A DNA stretch of 64,000 bases, from positions 1-64,000 of the forward strand of contig CAVUYM010000018.1 in assembly GCA_963745675.1 (NCBI GenBank), given 5' to 3'. The translations under genes were made by a program, and so were the position numbers. This document shows positions 33,761 to 42,754 of the stretch, in pieces. Origin of the DNA: JAUIIK01 sp963745675. Its GTDB lineage: Bacteria > Chloroflexota > Chloroflexia > Thermomicrobiales > CFX8. Numbering within the stretch: position 1 is the first letter of the stretch; the number at the start of each line of letters is the position of its first letter. The notes under the pieces are model-generated. The model did no database searches, was not told where the DNA came from, and saw only the letters and a list, made by a program, of their open reading frames with translations.

Positions 33761-35313
33761 ATGACCGCTCTACCCCAGGTCGCCGCACAGTCCGCAGAGT
33801 TGCCGCTGGCCAGCCACAACATCGCGTTGACGGCGCCGGACGGCACACCGCCGACCGACGCGCCGTCCTGGATCTGGGAGGTGGATCATCCCTACCTTCA
33901 CGGCGCCTTTGCGCCGGTGGCGACAGAGATGCGGGCGGACGACCTGCCGGTCACCGGCGAGCTGCCGGCGGACCTGTGCGGCGCCTATGTGCTCAATTCG
34001 CCGAACCAGCGCTACAAGCCGAACTTCCGCTATCACTATTATGATGGCGACGGCATGCTCCACGCGCTCTACATCCGCGACGGCAAGGCGTCCTATGCCT
34101 GCCGGTGGGTGCATACGCTCGCTTACGACGCGGAGACGCAGGCGGGGCGCAACGTTTGGCCGGGTCTCGCAGGGCCATACGATTTCTCGCTGCCCTATTC
34201 GCCGATCAAGGACAACTCCAACACCGACGTCATCTTCTACAACGGCAAGCTGCTGACGCTCTGGTACATGGCCGGGGTGCCGTACCGGATTGATCCGGAC
34301 ACGCTGGAGACGATGGGGCCGGAGGATTTCGCCGGTCGGCTGAAGCACACGCTGTCGGCCCATTCGAAGGTCGATCCGGCGACCGGAGAGCTCCTGTTCT
34401 TCAACTACGGGAACGAGCCGCCCTACATGAGCTACGGGATCGCGGACGCCTCGGGGCAGCTTGTGCACGAGGTGCCGGTCGAGGTGCCGGGGCCGCGATC
34501 GCCGCACGATATGGGGGTCACGACCAACTACGTCATCCTCCACGACCTGCCGCTGTTCCACGACGTCGACCTGCTCCACAAGCACAACCGTCGCGTCTTG
34601 CGCTTCCATCGCGACCTGCCGGCACGGTTCGGCATCCTGCCGCGGCGCGGCGAGGCAGACGAGATTCGGTGGTTCGACGCAGAGCCCTGTTACATCCTCC
34701 ACATTCTCAATTGCTGGGAGGACGGCGACTGGGTGGTCATGGAAGGCTGCCGCCAGCCCAATCCCGAGATCGACCCCGACCCGGCCGACGGGCCGCTGGG
34801 CGCGATGCTGGCTTACCGGCGCCGGGTCCACGTGCTGCACCGGTGGCGGTTCAACTTGCGACGGGCGAGACACGCGAGGAGCAGCTCGACGATCTGAACA
34901 CCGAGTTTCCGATGACCAATCCGCTCTATCTCGGCCGCAAGTCGCGCTATTCCTATAACCAGTACATCCCGTTGCCGCGGGAGGGGTCGCTCGAGGGACG
35001 CTGCCAGGTGTTCGACGCGCTGGTGAAATACGACACCGAAACCGGCGCCCGGCAGATGTGGGACTATGGCGAGGGCGTCTACGGCAACGAGGCCCCATTC
35101 GCGCCGCGGGTGGGCGCGACGGCAGACGACGCCGAGGACGACGGCTACGTCGTCACCTTCTCCGTCGACACCAACACCTGGAAGTCCGAAGGTCTGATCT
35201 TCGACGCCCGCGACATCGAGAAGGGCCCGATCGCGCGCGTGGCCCTGCCGCGGCGCATTCCGGAAGGCTTCCACTCGACCTGGGTGCCCGGCGAACAGCT
35301 CTGGCCGGCGTGA
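33761..35313 (+). pseudogene. Carotenoid/lignostilbene cleavage oxygenase, frameshifted
   Basis: RPE65/lignostilbene-dioxygenase family, about 517 residues. These non-haem iron enzymes cleave carotenoid or stilbene double bonds. Histidine-bearing segments fit the four-His iron site: LSAHSKVDPATG, SPHDMGVTTNY, CYILHILNCWEDGDW and EGFHSTWVPG. A one-base deletion near 34857 breaks the frame after VLHRWRFN; the true continuation is LATGETREEQLDDLNTEF. Context (acyl-CoA ligase, thiolase, TRAP importer) favours a phenylpropanoid or stilbene substrate over carotenoids; this is inference. Confidence 0.88.
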
Positions 35314-35323
35314 CTGGGAGTCT

Positions 35324-36028
35324 CTAGGCCGGCTTTTCGCGCCAGGCGGCGATCGCCGACGCGACGTCGACCGGACGGGTCCAGGTCAGCAGGTGGCCGC
35401 CGTCGGGCAGGCGTACCGCGTCGGCGCCGCGAATGCCTTCCGCCAGCGCATTCAATCCGGCGATGGGCGTCACCTTGTCGTCTTCGGCGCCGATCAACAG
35501 GCACGGGCAGGTAATCCCGGCGAGCAGGCCGGTCTGATCCCGACGGCCGGCGACGGCCCGCTGATGTTGGGCGAACGCGTCGGCGCCGGTCCGCATTGCA
35601 ACTGCCAAAAATTCTTCGCGCAATTGCTCCGCATTGACGGCCGTCTTGGGAATGACAAAGCGCGCCATCATCTGGGCGATTTCCGCGAAGCCGCCTTCGG
35701 CGACCTTGTCGACCAGCGCGAGCCGGTTGGTGCGCGCCTCTTCGCTGTCGGCGAAGGGCGAGGTCGATAGCAGTGCGAGACGGGCCACCCGCTCCGGCGC
35801 ATGGCGCATGATCTCCAATGCGATGTAGCCGCCCATCGAGTGGCCGGCGAGGTCGAACCGTTCTGGCGCCGCCGCGAGAACGGCCTCGGCAAGCGCACCG
35901 ATATCGTCGGCCGCGGGATATTCGGGCACCATCCGGTCGGGGGCGTCGAGCCGGTCGATGACCGGTTTCCAGGCGGCTGCATCGCAAAGAACGCCCGGCA
36001 GCAGGACGAGCGGAAGACGGTCGCTCAC
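35324..36028 (-). CDS. Alpha/beta-fold hydrolase
   Basis: A 234-residue alpha/beta hydrolase. The nucleophile elbow is GHSMGG (RFDLAGHSMGGYIALE). Oxyanion region is VLLPGVLCDAAAW, the acid lies in LIGAEDDKVTP and the catalytic His in LPDGGHLLTWTRP. Start codon overlaps the CoA-ligase stop by 4 nt, so it is the last gene of the CaiB, flavoprotein, ligase and hydrolase operon. It may hydrolyse an ester or thioester pathway intermediate. Confidence 0.9.
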   Translation of the reverse strand: MSDRLPLVLLPGVLCDAAAWKPVIDRLDAPDRMVPEYPAADDIGALAEAVLAAAPERFDLAGHSMGGYIALEIMRHAPERVARLALLSTSPFADSEEARTNRLALVDKVAEGGFAEIAQMMARFVIPKTAVNAEQLREEFLAVAMRTGADAFAQHQRAVAGRRDQTGLLAGITCPCLLIGAEDDKVTPIAGLNALAEGIRGADAVRLPDGGHLLTWTRPVDVASAIAAWREKPA

Positions 36029-37750
36029 GCGGCGCTCGCCTTGCCGTCCGGGGCGGCCCCAGATGCCGCGCCATCGACCAGCGCGCGCAACTCGCGGCGC
36101 AGGACCTTGTTGAGCGGGCTTCGCGGCAGGGCCTCCAGGACCACGACCCGTTCCGGGTGTTTGTAGCGCGCCAGGCCCCGTTCGGTCAGGAACGCGGAGA
36201 GGTCCTGGGCAGTCGGTGCCTTGTCGGTGCGCGGCACGACGAAGGCGCCGATACGTTCACCCAGTTCGGGATCCGGCACGCCCGCGACGGCCACCTCGAT
36301 GAGATCGGGATGCATGGCCAGCAGGCTCTCGACCTCGACCGGCGAGACGTTCATGCCGCCGCGGATGATGATCTCCTTCTTGCGCCCGACGAACCGGTAG
36401 TAGCGCGGATCGCCATCTTCCTCGGCGATTTCGAAGAGATCGCCGGTCATCAGGTAGCCGTCGTCCGTGAAGCAACTCCGGTCCAGCGCCCCGGCCCGGT
36501 AGTAGCCTGGGAAGACGGTCGGCCCCGCGATCGCCATCTCGCCGGGGTGGCCTGGCTCGGTGATTTCCTCGCCGCTCGTCGCATCGATCAGGCGCGTCCG
36601 GCTCCAGTTCGAGACGCGATTCCGCCACTGGTATTCGGGGCGGCCGGCGCGCGGGAAGTACGCCGCCCGGCGCACCGGGTCGGGAATGTCCCACTCGCTG
36701 GCGCACAGCGAAATGCCCTCGTTCGAGCCAAAAAAATTGGTGATGGCGATGCCGAACCGTTCCTGGAAGGCGGCCATCGTGGCCGGGTCGGGCGGCGCAG
36801 AGCCGGTGCCGAGCGACCGTAGCGACGCGAGGTCGGCGGGATCGAGTTCTTCGTCCTTGAGCAGACGGGCGAGCAGCGCCGGCGCGACGACCGAATAGGT
36901 GACCTGCTCCTCGGCGATCTGCCGAACGAAGACACGCAGGTCGAACGGCATGTGGAGGACCAGCCGGCCGCCCGTCAGAAGCCACGTCATGAACAACCCG
37001 CCGATCGAGGCGACGTTGATCGCCGGGAAACGGGTTGAGCAGGCGGTCACCCGGTTCCATCGCGGCGCCGTCGCAGATGCCCTTGCCGGTGGCCATCCAG
37101 TTGTTGTGGGTCCGCGGCACCGCCTTGGCCCGCGCCTCGGTGCCGGAGGTCCAGCAGATCGTGAACAGCTCGTCGGCGGTGGCGGCCGGCGGAGGCAGCG
37201 TACCCGGATCGGCGGCGGCGATCAGCGCGTCGAGCGATGACAGGTCGCTGCCAGCTCGTGCGCCCCAGACGAGCAAAGGCGTCTGGGAGCCGTCCGTGAC
37301 CGCGCGCCACAAATCGGCATGCGCATAGCCGCGATAGCTCCCGATCGTGACCGCGGCTGCCGGCCGGATCACGTCGAGCACGTCGGCGATCTCCTTCTCG
37401 CGGTACTGGACCGGCAGCGGCGAGAGCACGAGGCCGAGCCGCGCAGCAGCGAGATACAGGACGATCAATTCGGCGACGTTGGGCATCTGGACGACGACGA
37501 TGTCGCCCTTCCGCAGGCCCTGGGCGTGAAGGGCGGAGGCGGTGGCCAGAACCTCGTCCTCCAGTTCCCGATAGGTCAGGCGGCTATGTCGGCCGATCGA
37601 GCTGTCGGCCGTCTTTCGGGGGTCGTCGACGAGCGCGAGCCGGTCCGGCGCAGCGGCGGCGTTGCGCTCGAACAGGTCGTAGACCGTGTCGGAGCCCCAG
37701 GCGCCGGCGTCGACATACTTCCGAACATGGTCGGGCGGGAACGGCTGCAT
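36025..37750 (-). pseudogene. Acyl-CoA ligase (AMP-binding), frameshifted
   Basis: ANL-family acyl/aryl-CoA ligase, about 575 residues when repaired. The N-terminal half carries the P-loop-like FTICWTSGTEARAKAVPRTH. An extra G near 37033 breaks the frame after LLNPFP. The second half resumes AINVASIGGLFMTWLLTGG, then NFFGSNEGISLCASEWDI, YLMTGDLFEIAEEDGD, KKEIIIRGGMNVSPVEVES and the catalytic Lys region RSPLNKVLRRELR. It activates a carboxylic acid to its CoA thioester, probably feeding the thiolase. One indel between two conserved halves makes assembly error plausible. Confidence 0.88.
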
Positions 37751-37785
37751 TTCCGTGTGCGCTCCGTCAGGCCCGTGTCACGGGC

Positions 37786-38754
37786 TCAGCGGACGGCATC
37801 ATATTCGCGTTGCAACTGCGCGACGAGGTCTTCGACGCTAGACGTCCGGTCGATCGACCCGACGCCCTGGCCCGCCGTCCAGATCCCCTTCCAGGGCTTC
37901 ACCTCCATGCCTTCCTGGCCGGTGAAGTTCATCTTCGCCTTCTTGTCGACCAGCTCGGCGGGATCCAGGCCCTGGTTGCGGATGCTCGGGACGAGCATGC
38001 TTGCGTTGGCGCCGGTGAACGCCTTGGACACCATCAGGTCCTCTGCCGAACATTCGGCCAGCATGTCGCGATAGGCCTGGTCGGCCATGCTTTCTTCGGC
38101 GGCGATGAAGCGCGTGCCGATATAGGCGAAGTCGGCGCCCATGACCTGCGTCGCGCGGATCGCGCGGCCCGTCGAGATCCCGCCGCCGAGGGCGATGTAA
38201 CCGTCCCAGAAGCGGCGGACTTCGTCGACAAAGGCGAAGTTGCACAACTGGCCGGTGTGGCCGCCGGCACCCGAGCAGACCAGGACCAGTCCGTCGACGC
38301 CGGCATCGACCGCCTTGCGCGCGTAGGAGACGCTGTTGACGTCCGCAAAGACAAGACCGCCGTAAGCGTGAATGTCGTCGACAACTCGGGAGGGACTGCC
38401 CAGGGCGGTGATCACGATTGGCGCCCGGTACTTCACGACCACTTCGAGGTCATAAGGCATTCGTGCGGTCGTGCTGTGCACCACCATGTTGACGGCCCAG
38501 GGCGCCTGCTCGACGCCGCCAACCACGGGATCGGACGCTGCCAGACGGCTCGTGATATCCGAAAGCCATTCGTCGAGAATCTCGGTGGTGCGCGCATTGG
38601 GGGCCGGGAACGAACCGACCACGCCGGCGCGGCACGCCGCGACCACCAGATCAGGGCCGGACACGAGGAACATGGGTGCGGCGAACGCCGGAATACGCAG
38701 GCGCCCGAGGCGTGCGCGCAATGCGTCTGTCATCTCCGTTCCCGCTGCGTCCAT
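37786..38754 (-). CDS. Nitronate monooxygenase-like flavoprotein
   Basis: A 322-residue TIM-barrel FMN protein of the 2-nitropropane-dioxygenase/NMO family. Visible blocks are RIPAFAAPMFLVSGPDLV, APWAVNMVVHSTTARM, GLVLVCSGAGGHTGQLCNF, IALGGGISTGRAIRATQVM and FAYIGTRFIAAEESM. In catabolic operons such proteins often act as enoyl reductases or dehydrogenases rather than on nitronates. ATG 38754 is chosen; the in-frame TTG at 38763 overlaps the shared promoter motif. It lies 49 nt downstream of the CoA-transferase gene. Confidence 0.9.
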   Translation of the reverse strand: MDAAGTEMTDALRARLGRLRIPAFAAPMFLVSGPDLVVAACRAGVVGSFPAPNARTTEILDEWLSDITSRLAASDPVVGGVEQAPWAVNMVVHSTTARMPYDLEVVVKYRAPIVITALGSPSRVVDDIHAYGGLVFADVNSVSYARKAVDAGVDGLVLVCSGAGGHTGQLCNFAFVDEVRRFWDGYIALGGGISTGRAIRATQVMGADFAYIGTRFIAAEESMADQAYRDMLAECSAEDLMVSKAFTGANASMLVPSIRNQGLDPAELVDKKAKMNFTGQEGMEVKPWKGIWTAGQGVGSIDRTSSVEDLVAQLQREYDAVR

Positions 38755-38759
38755 GTTAG

Positions 38760-38783
38760 TCAACTTTCATAATTAGACTTTAT
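38760..38783 (-). promoter_or_regulatory. Shared 24-nt motif, site 2 (flavoprotein/ligase operon)
   Basis: Reverse strand ATAAAGTCTAATT followed by ATGAAAGTTGA, ending 5 nt before ATG 38754. Two mismatches to site 1 over 24 nt. Confidence 0.6.
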
Positions 38784-38803
38784 CTCGATGGCAATGGTGC
38801 GGA

Positions 38804-40057
38804 TCACTTGGCGCCGTCGAACACGGCCCCCTCGTCGAAGAGCGCCGCGATCTCCGAAGCGCCGTATCCGATCTCGCCCAGCACCGCTGCCGAATGCTCG
38901 CCGAGGCGCGGCGCAGGGCGCCCGCCGACTTGGTGAGTCCCCGAGAGTGTCACGGGCGGTGTCGCGACCGGAGCTTCTGCTCCTGCACGGGTTGTCGTCT
39001 TGTCGAACCATCCCGATTGCATGAGCGCCGGATCGCCAAGCGTCTCGGCCGGCGCCAGAACTTCGGCCGCGGGCAACCGGGCTTCCCTGAGCGCAACCAA
39101 GCACTCCGCGGTCGTCAGGTCCGCGCACCACGCTTGCATGATGCCGCTCAATACGGGGCCGCGATCGCCGCGATCGAGGTCGGTGGCAAAGCGCTTGTCG
39201 TCGACGAGATCCGGACGGTCCACCAGCTTGGCCCACCGCCTGAACATGGCAGTGCCGGCCACCTGGACCAGGAGCCAGCCGTCCCGGGTCCGGAACAGGT
39301 CGGCGGGCGACGCCTGCTGCGCGCGGCTGGCGGTTCCGACCCGGCCGGGGTGGAGGATCGCTTCTTCCATCAGCGTCGAATTCATCAGCGTCAACGCCGT
39401 GCGCAGCAGCGACGCGCTCACTTGCTGGCCCGTTCCGGTGCGCTGGCGGTCGAGCAGCGCCATGGCGACCCCAAAGGCGCTCATCGCCGCCGTGCAGAAA
39501 TCGACATAGTGGACGTAGGCCTTGCGCGGCACGCCCTCGTCGCCGGTCATGTGCATCGCTCCCGAAATCGCCTGACCGATACCGTCGAACCCGACGAGGT
39601 CGGCGCGCGGCCCGGTGTTTTCGAAGGCGCTGCAGGTCACCAGAATGGCTGCCGGGTTGGTCGCGGCCACGACGTCGGCGGCGAGGCCGATTGAAGCAAG
39701 GGCCTTCGGCGGCAGGTTGGCGACGATGACGTCCGACCACTGGATCAACCGGTCGGTAATCTGCGGCGCCCGCGGCGACGACAGGTCCAACGCCAGGCTC
39801 CGCTTGTTGCGGTTCATCTGGCGATAGAGCGCGCCGTCGCCGGTTCGGCCGGGTTCGAGAGGTACGATCTCGCGGTCCGGGCCGCCCGCCGTGCGCTCGA
39901 TCCGAACGACGTCCGCGCCGAAGGCTGCCAGGATCGCCGCGCAATACGGTCCGGCGACATATTGGCCGAAATCGGCGACCTTGATCCCGGCCAGGGGCAG
40001 CGACGGTTCATCATCGGGCACAGGTGCGGGGCTCCTGTCTGTCGGGTGTTCGGGCAT
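38804..40057 (-). CDS. CaiB/BaiF family CoA-transferase (class III)
   Basis: A 417-residue class III CoA-transferase. Family blocks are LAGIKVADFGQYVAGPYCAA, FGADVVRIERTAGGPD, NRNKRSLALDLSSP and SDVIVANLPPKALA. The segment YVHYVDFCTAAMSAF holds the Asp at the position of the catalytic aspartate. It moves CoA between acids, giving a second activation route beside the ligase. ATG 40057 is immediately preceded by the shared motif. It diverges from the thiolase gene. Confidence 0.92.
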   Translation of the reverse strand: MPEHPTDRSPAPVPDDEPSLPLAGIKVADFGQYVAGPYCAAILAAFGADVVRIERTAGGPDREIVPLEPGRTGDGALYRQMNRNKRSLALDLSSPRAPQITDRLIQWSDVIVANLPPKALASIGLAADVVAATNPAAILVTCSAFENTGPRADLVGFDGIGQAISGAMHMTGDEGVPRKAYVHYVDFCTAAMSAFGVAMALLDRQRTGTGQQVSASLLRTALTLMNSTLMEEAILHPGRVGTASRAQQASPADLFRTRDGWLLVQVAGTAMFRRWAKLVDRPDLVDDKRFATDLDRGDRGPVLSGIMQAWCADLTTAECLVALREARLPAAEVLAPAETLGDPALMQSGWFDKTTTRAGAEAPVATPPVTLSGTHQVGGRPAPRLGEHSAAVLGEIGYGASEIAALFDEGAVFDGAK

Positions 40058-40081
40058 GAAACTTGTATAACTAGACTATAA
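40058..40081 (-). promoter_or_regulatory. Shared motif, site 3 (CoA-transferase/thiolase divergent region)
   Basis: Reverse strand TATAGTCTAGTTATACAAGT lies directly before ATG 40057; 17 of 24 positions match site 1. On the forward strand TTGT-ATA-ACTA also fits the FadR/GntR pattern TNGTNNNACNA. The intergenic gap serves both CoA-transferase and thiolase. Confidence 0.5.
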
Positions 40082-40166
40082 AACTGGGTCGACATAGAAT
40101 TGTTGCACGGATCGGCGCGAGGCCGGTGTACGGCCTTGACCCATGACGTGGATTCGGGAGCGAGTG

Positions 40167-41408
40167 ATGAGTAACGACCGCGTATTCCTGCTGGGCGGAT
40201 ACCAGACCGACTTCAAGCGCAACTTCGCGCGCGAAGGCCTTGGCATCTTCGAGATGATGCAGGAGGCGGTCGAAGGCGCGCTCGACCGGACCGGGATCGA
40301 GCCGGACGAGATCCAGGTCGCCCATGTCGGCAACTTCGTCGCCGAGTTGTTCTGCGGACAGGGGCAATTGGGCGGCTTGTTCGCCGCGATCCGCCCGGAG
40401 TTTTCGGGACTGCCCGCAGCCCGCCACGAAGGCGCCTGCGCCTCGGGCTCGCTCGCCGCGCTGGCCGCCCAGGCCGACATCAAGGCCGGGCATTATGATC
40501 TCGCCTGCGTCGTCGGCGTCGAGCTGATGCGCAATTCCGACGCCCAAACGGCTGCCGACAACCTGGCCGCCGCCGCGTGGATCGGCCGCGAGGGCCAGGA
40601 CGCCCAGTGGATGTGGCCCTACATGTTCGCCAAGCTGGGTGACGAATACGACCGCCGATATGGTCTGAAGCGCGATCATCTCGTGCGTATCGCCCAGGTG
40701 AATTTCGACAATGCCCGGGCGAACCCAAACGCCCAAACCCGCGCCTATGAACTGTCCGACGAGAATTTCTCGGAGGACGACGACGCAAATCCCGTCGTCG
40801 AGGGGCGGATCCGCAAGACCGACTGCGGCCAGATCACCGACGGCGGCGCCTGCATCTTCCTGGCGTCGGAGCGGTATGCAGCGGATTACGCCGATCGCCA
40901 CAACCTGGCGCTCGACGACATTCCCTACATCCGCGGCTGGGGCCACCGGACGGCGACCATGCGGCTCGAGGACAAGTTCGTGGAAAGCCACAACGACCCG
41001 TACATCATGCCCCACGTCCGCGGTGCGATCACCGACGCGTTCGGGCGGGCGGGCCTGTCCGGGCCTGAAGAGCTCGACGTGATCGAGACGCACGACTGTT
41101 TCACGACGACGGAATACATGGCGATCGACCACTTCGGCCTGACCAAGCCGGGCGAGAGCTGGAAGGCGGTCGAAGAGGGCGTGATCGAGAAGAATGGCGC
41201 GCTGCCGATCAACCCGTCGGGCGGGCTGATCGGCTGTGGCCACCCCGTCGGGTGCACCGGCGTTCGAATGCTGCTCGACGCGCACAAGCAGGTCACCGGA
41301 GAGGCCGGCGACTACCAGATTGATGGTGCGCGCACCGCGGCGACCCTCAACATCGGCGGCAGTGGAACCACGACCGTCAGCATGGTGGTGCAAGCAGGCG
41401 CGCAGTGA
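40167..41408 (+). CDS. Thiolase family protein (acetyl-CoA acyltransferase)
   Basis: A 413-residue thiolase. The acyl-accepting Cys lies in HEGACASGSLAALAAQAD, the His region in ETHDCFTTTEYMAID, and the C-terminal catalytic Cys in GGLIGCGHPVGCTGVRM. It resembles SCP2-type thiolases that cleave beta-ketoacyl-CoA. ATG 40167 (MSNDRV) has GGGAG upstream and is preferred over ATG 40143. Divergent from the CaiB gene and probably controlled by the same motif. It would release acetyl-CoA from a side chain activated by the ligase or transferase. Confidence 0.92.
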   Translation: MSNDRVFLLGGYQTDFKRNFAREGLGIFEMMQEAVEGALDRTGIEPDEIQVAHVGNFVAELFCGQGQLGGLFAAIRPEFSGLPAARHEGACASGSLAALAAQADIKAGHYDLACVVGVELMRNSDAQTAADNLAAAAWIGREGQDAQWMWPYMFAKLGDEYDRRYGLKRDHLVRIAQVNFDNARANPNAQTRAYELSDENFSEDDDANPVVEGRIRKTDCGQITDGGACIFLASERYAADYADRHNLALDDIPYIRGWGHRTATMRLEDKFVESHNDPYIMPHVRGAITDAFGRAGLSGPEELDVIETHDCFTTTEYMAIDHFGLTKPGESWKAVEEGVIEKNGALPINPSGGLIGCGHPVGCTGVRMLLDAHKQVTGEAGDYQIDGARTAATLNIGGSGTTTVSMVVQAGAQ

Positions 41409-41489
41409 CGGACTGTTGACTTAGCTGATCTCCGAAGGGCCCTGTCACGGCAACGTGGATTAGCGACGGGATATCCTTGACGGTCATCT

Positions 41490-41965
41490 TCTCAAGCTTG
41501 CGCCGTCGCCACCGACCATACGTTGAACACTCCCGCTTGCATCGGCTTGAATGTCGGACGGTCCCGTATGCGACGATCGTTGTTGAACCGGCTGTCGGTG
41601 GCGGCGTAGACGGTCGGAAAAGTTGTGCGCTGCTCCGAGGACTTGAACCACCGAATCTTTCGCTCCCGGCGCCAGACCGGGGGATACGGTTTCTGTGTCC
41701 GGTTGTCGGTCCTTAGGCCCTGATCGCGTCTTGTATTCAGCCCTAAGCGTCGGAATGCCGACCGATAGAATATCAGCGTGTCCGTACATTGGTGGCGACA
41801 CATGGCCCAAGCTTCAAGAACCATCGCTGGACGGTCTCATAGGAAGCATCAAGGCCCCGCTCGGCGAGCAGATCCTCAACGTCGCACAGGCTTAGAGTTT
41901 TGATGCTCTCGGGCGAACATCGATGCCGCTTGAAAGATATGAGGATCATATCGCCACGGTAGCGA
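41490..41965 (-). pseudogene. IS6-family transposase remnant
   Basis: Reverse-strand scrap in two parts. The 5' part (41773-41960) reads LISFKRHRCSPESIKTL, CDVEDLLAERGLDASYETV and RWFLKLGPCVATNVRT. The 3' part (about 41492-41720) reads KIRWFKSSEQRTTFPTVYAA and DRPTFKPMQAGVFNVWS, recognisable as an IS6 C-terminus. The catalytic centre between them is deleted. GGGCCCTGTCACGGCAAC at 41438-41455 resembles the terminal repeat of the 4346 element. No other gene is seen in the 41409-41990 gap. Confidence 0.75.
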
Positions 41966-41990
41966 TACCTGCCTCGCGCGGCTATGCAAC

Positions 41991-42725
41991 TTAACGTGTC
42001 GATGCCCGGAGGGCATCCGCAGCGGCGCGTTCGAGTATCTCGGCCAGTGCGTCGGGCATGCTGATCATGGCGTCGTGGAGCGTCGGCAGCCGCGTGACGT
42101 GCCAGGCGGGGTCGGACTGGAGCCGGTCGTGAAACTGCCAGAAGGGCGATGGCTTGTATTTCTCGGCCAGGATGTATGCCCGGTAGCCGATGCGATCGAG
42201 CGCGCCGGTCAGGTGCACGCGCCCGCGCATGCTCGCCAGGGGGTGTGGGGTGACCCGCGCTTCGACCCAGGCGCGATCGGCGGGATCCTCGACCCAGCGC
42301 TCGACGTGGGCGGGGGGCACGCGCCAGCCGTCGCCATGGTCCCGGGCCGCCTCCAGGATCTCGGCGTTGCGCCACGCCGGCGAGATATCGAAGGCCGACT
42401 GGCCGTCCTCCGGCACGAATGCGTCCAGATAGACGAGGCCGGCGACGCGGTCGGCGACGCGGTCGGCGACCGCCGTGGCGACGAAGCCGCCGAAGCTGTG
42501 GCCGCAAATCACGATGTCGTCGAGGTCCTCGTACTCGATGACGTTGACGAAATCCTGGATGTGGGTTTCCAGCGTGATATCGGGCGACGAGAGATGCCGA
42601 CGGTCGCCGAGACCGGTCATCGTCGGCGCGTGGGCGACGTGGCCGGCGCGGTGCAGGCGCTGGAGAACGCGGCTCCAGCACCAGCCGCCATGCCAGGCGC
42701 CATGGACGAACAGGAATGTGGCCAT
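41991..42725 (-). CDS. Alpha/beta hydrolase (esterase, HNL/MES-like)
   Basis: A 244-residue alpha/beta hydrolase with the N-terminal FVHGAWHGGWCWSRVLQRL typical of methylesterase/EstC-like enzymes, nucleophile GHSFGG (IVICGHSFGGFVATA) and His in the tail TLHDAMISMPDALAE. A short tandem duplication yields VADRVADRVA at about 90-99. ATG 42725 has GAGGAGG upstream. It follows a sulfatase gene by 29 nt, so an ester or sulfate-ester substrate is plausible. Confidence 0.9.
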   Translation of the reverse strand: MATFLFVHGAWHGGWCWSRVLQRLHRAGHVAHAPTMTGLGDRRHLSSPDITLETHIQDFVNVIEYEDLDDIVICGHSFGGFVATAVADRVADRVAGLVYLDAFVPEDGQSAFDISPAWRNAEILEAARDHGDGWRVPPAHVERWVEDPADRAWVEARVTPHPLASMRGRVHLTGALDRIGYRAYILAEKYKPSPFWQFHDRLQSDPAWHVTRLPTLHDAMISMPDALAEILERAAADALRASTR

Positions 42726-42754
42726 CGACCGGTTCGCCTCCTCGTGCGGGGCCG

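Noticed and set aside
35304..35337. Two GCCGGC words followed by TTTT near the convergent oxygenase and hydrolase ends
   Set aside because: GCCGGC is itself palindromic and frequent in this GC-rich DNA, and the element overlaps coding sequence; not convincing as a terminator.
41638..41660. Reverse-strand GGTTCAAGTCC resembling a tRNA T-arm
   Set aside because: No acceptor or anticodon stem can be built around it, and the sequence encodes the RWFKSS part of the IS6 transposase remnant.
42436..42475. Tandem GCGACGCGGTCG units suggestive of a repeat array
   Set aside because: Only two copies, in frame inside the hydrolase gene (VADRVADRVA); a simple coding duplication rather than an array or CRISPR.
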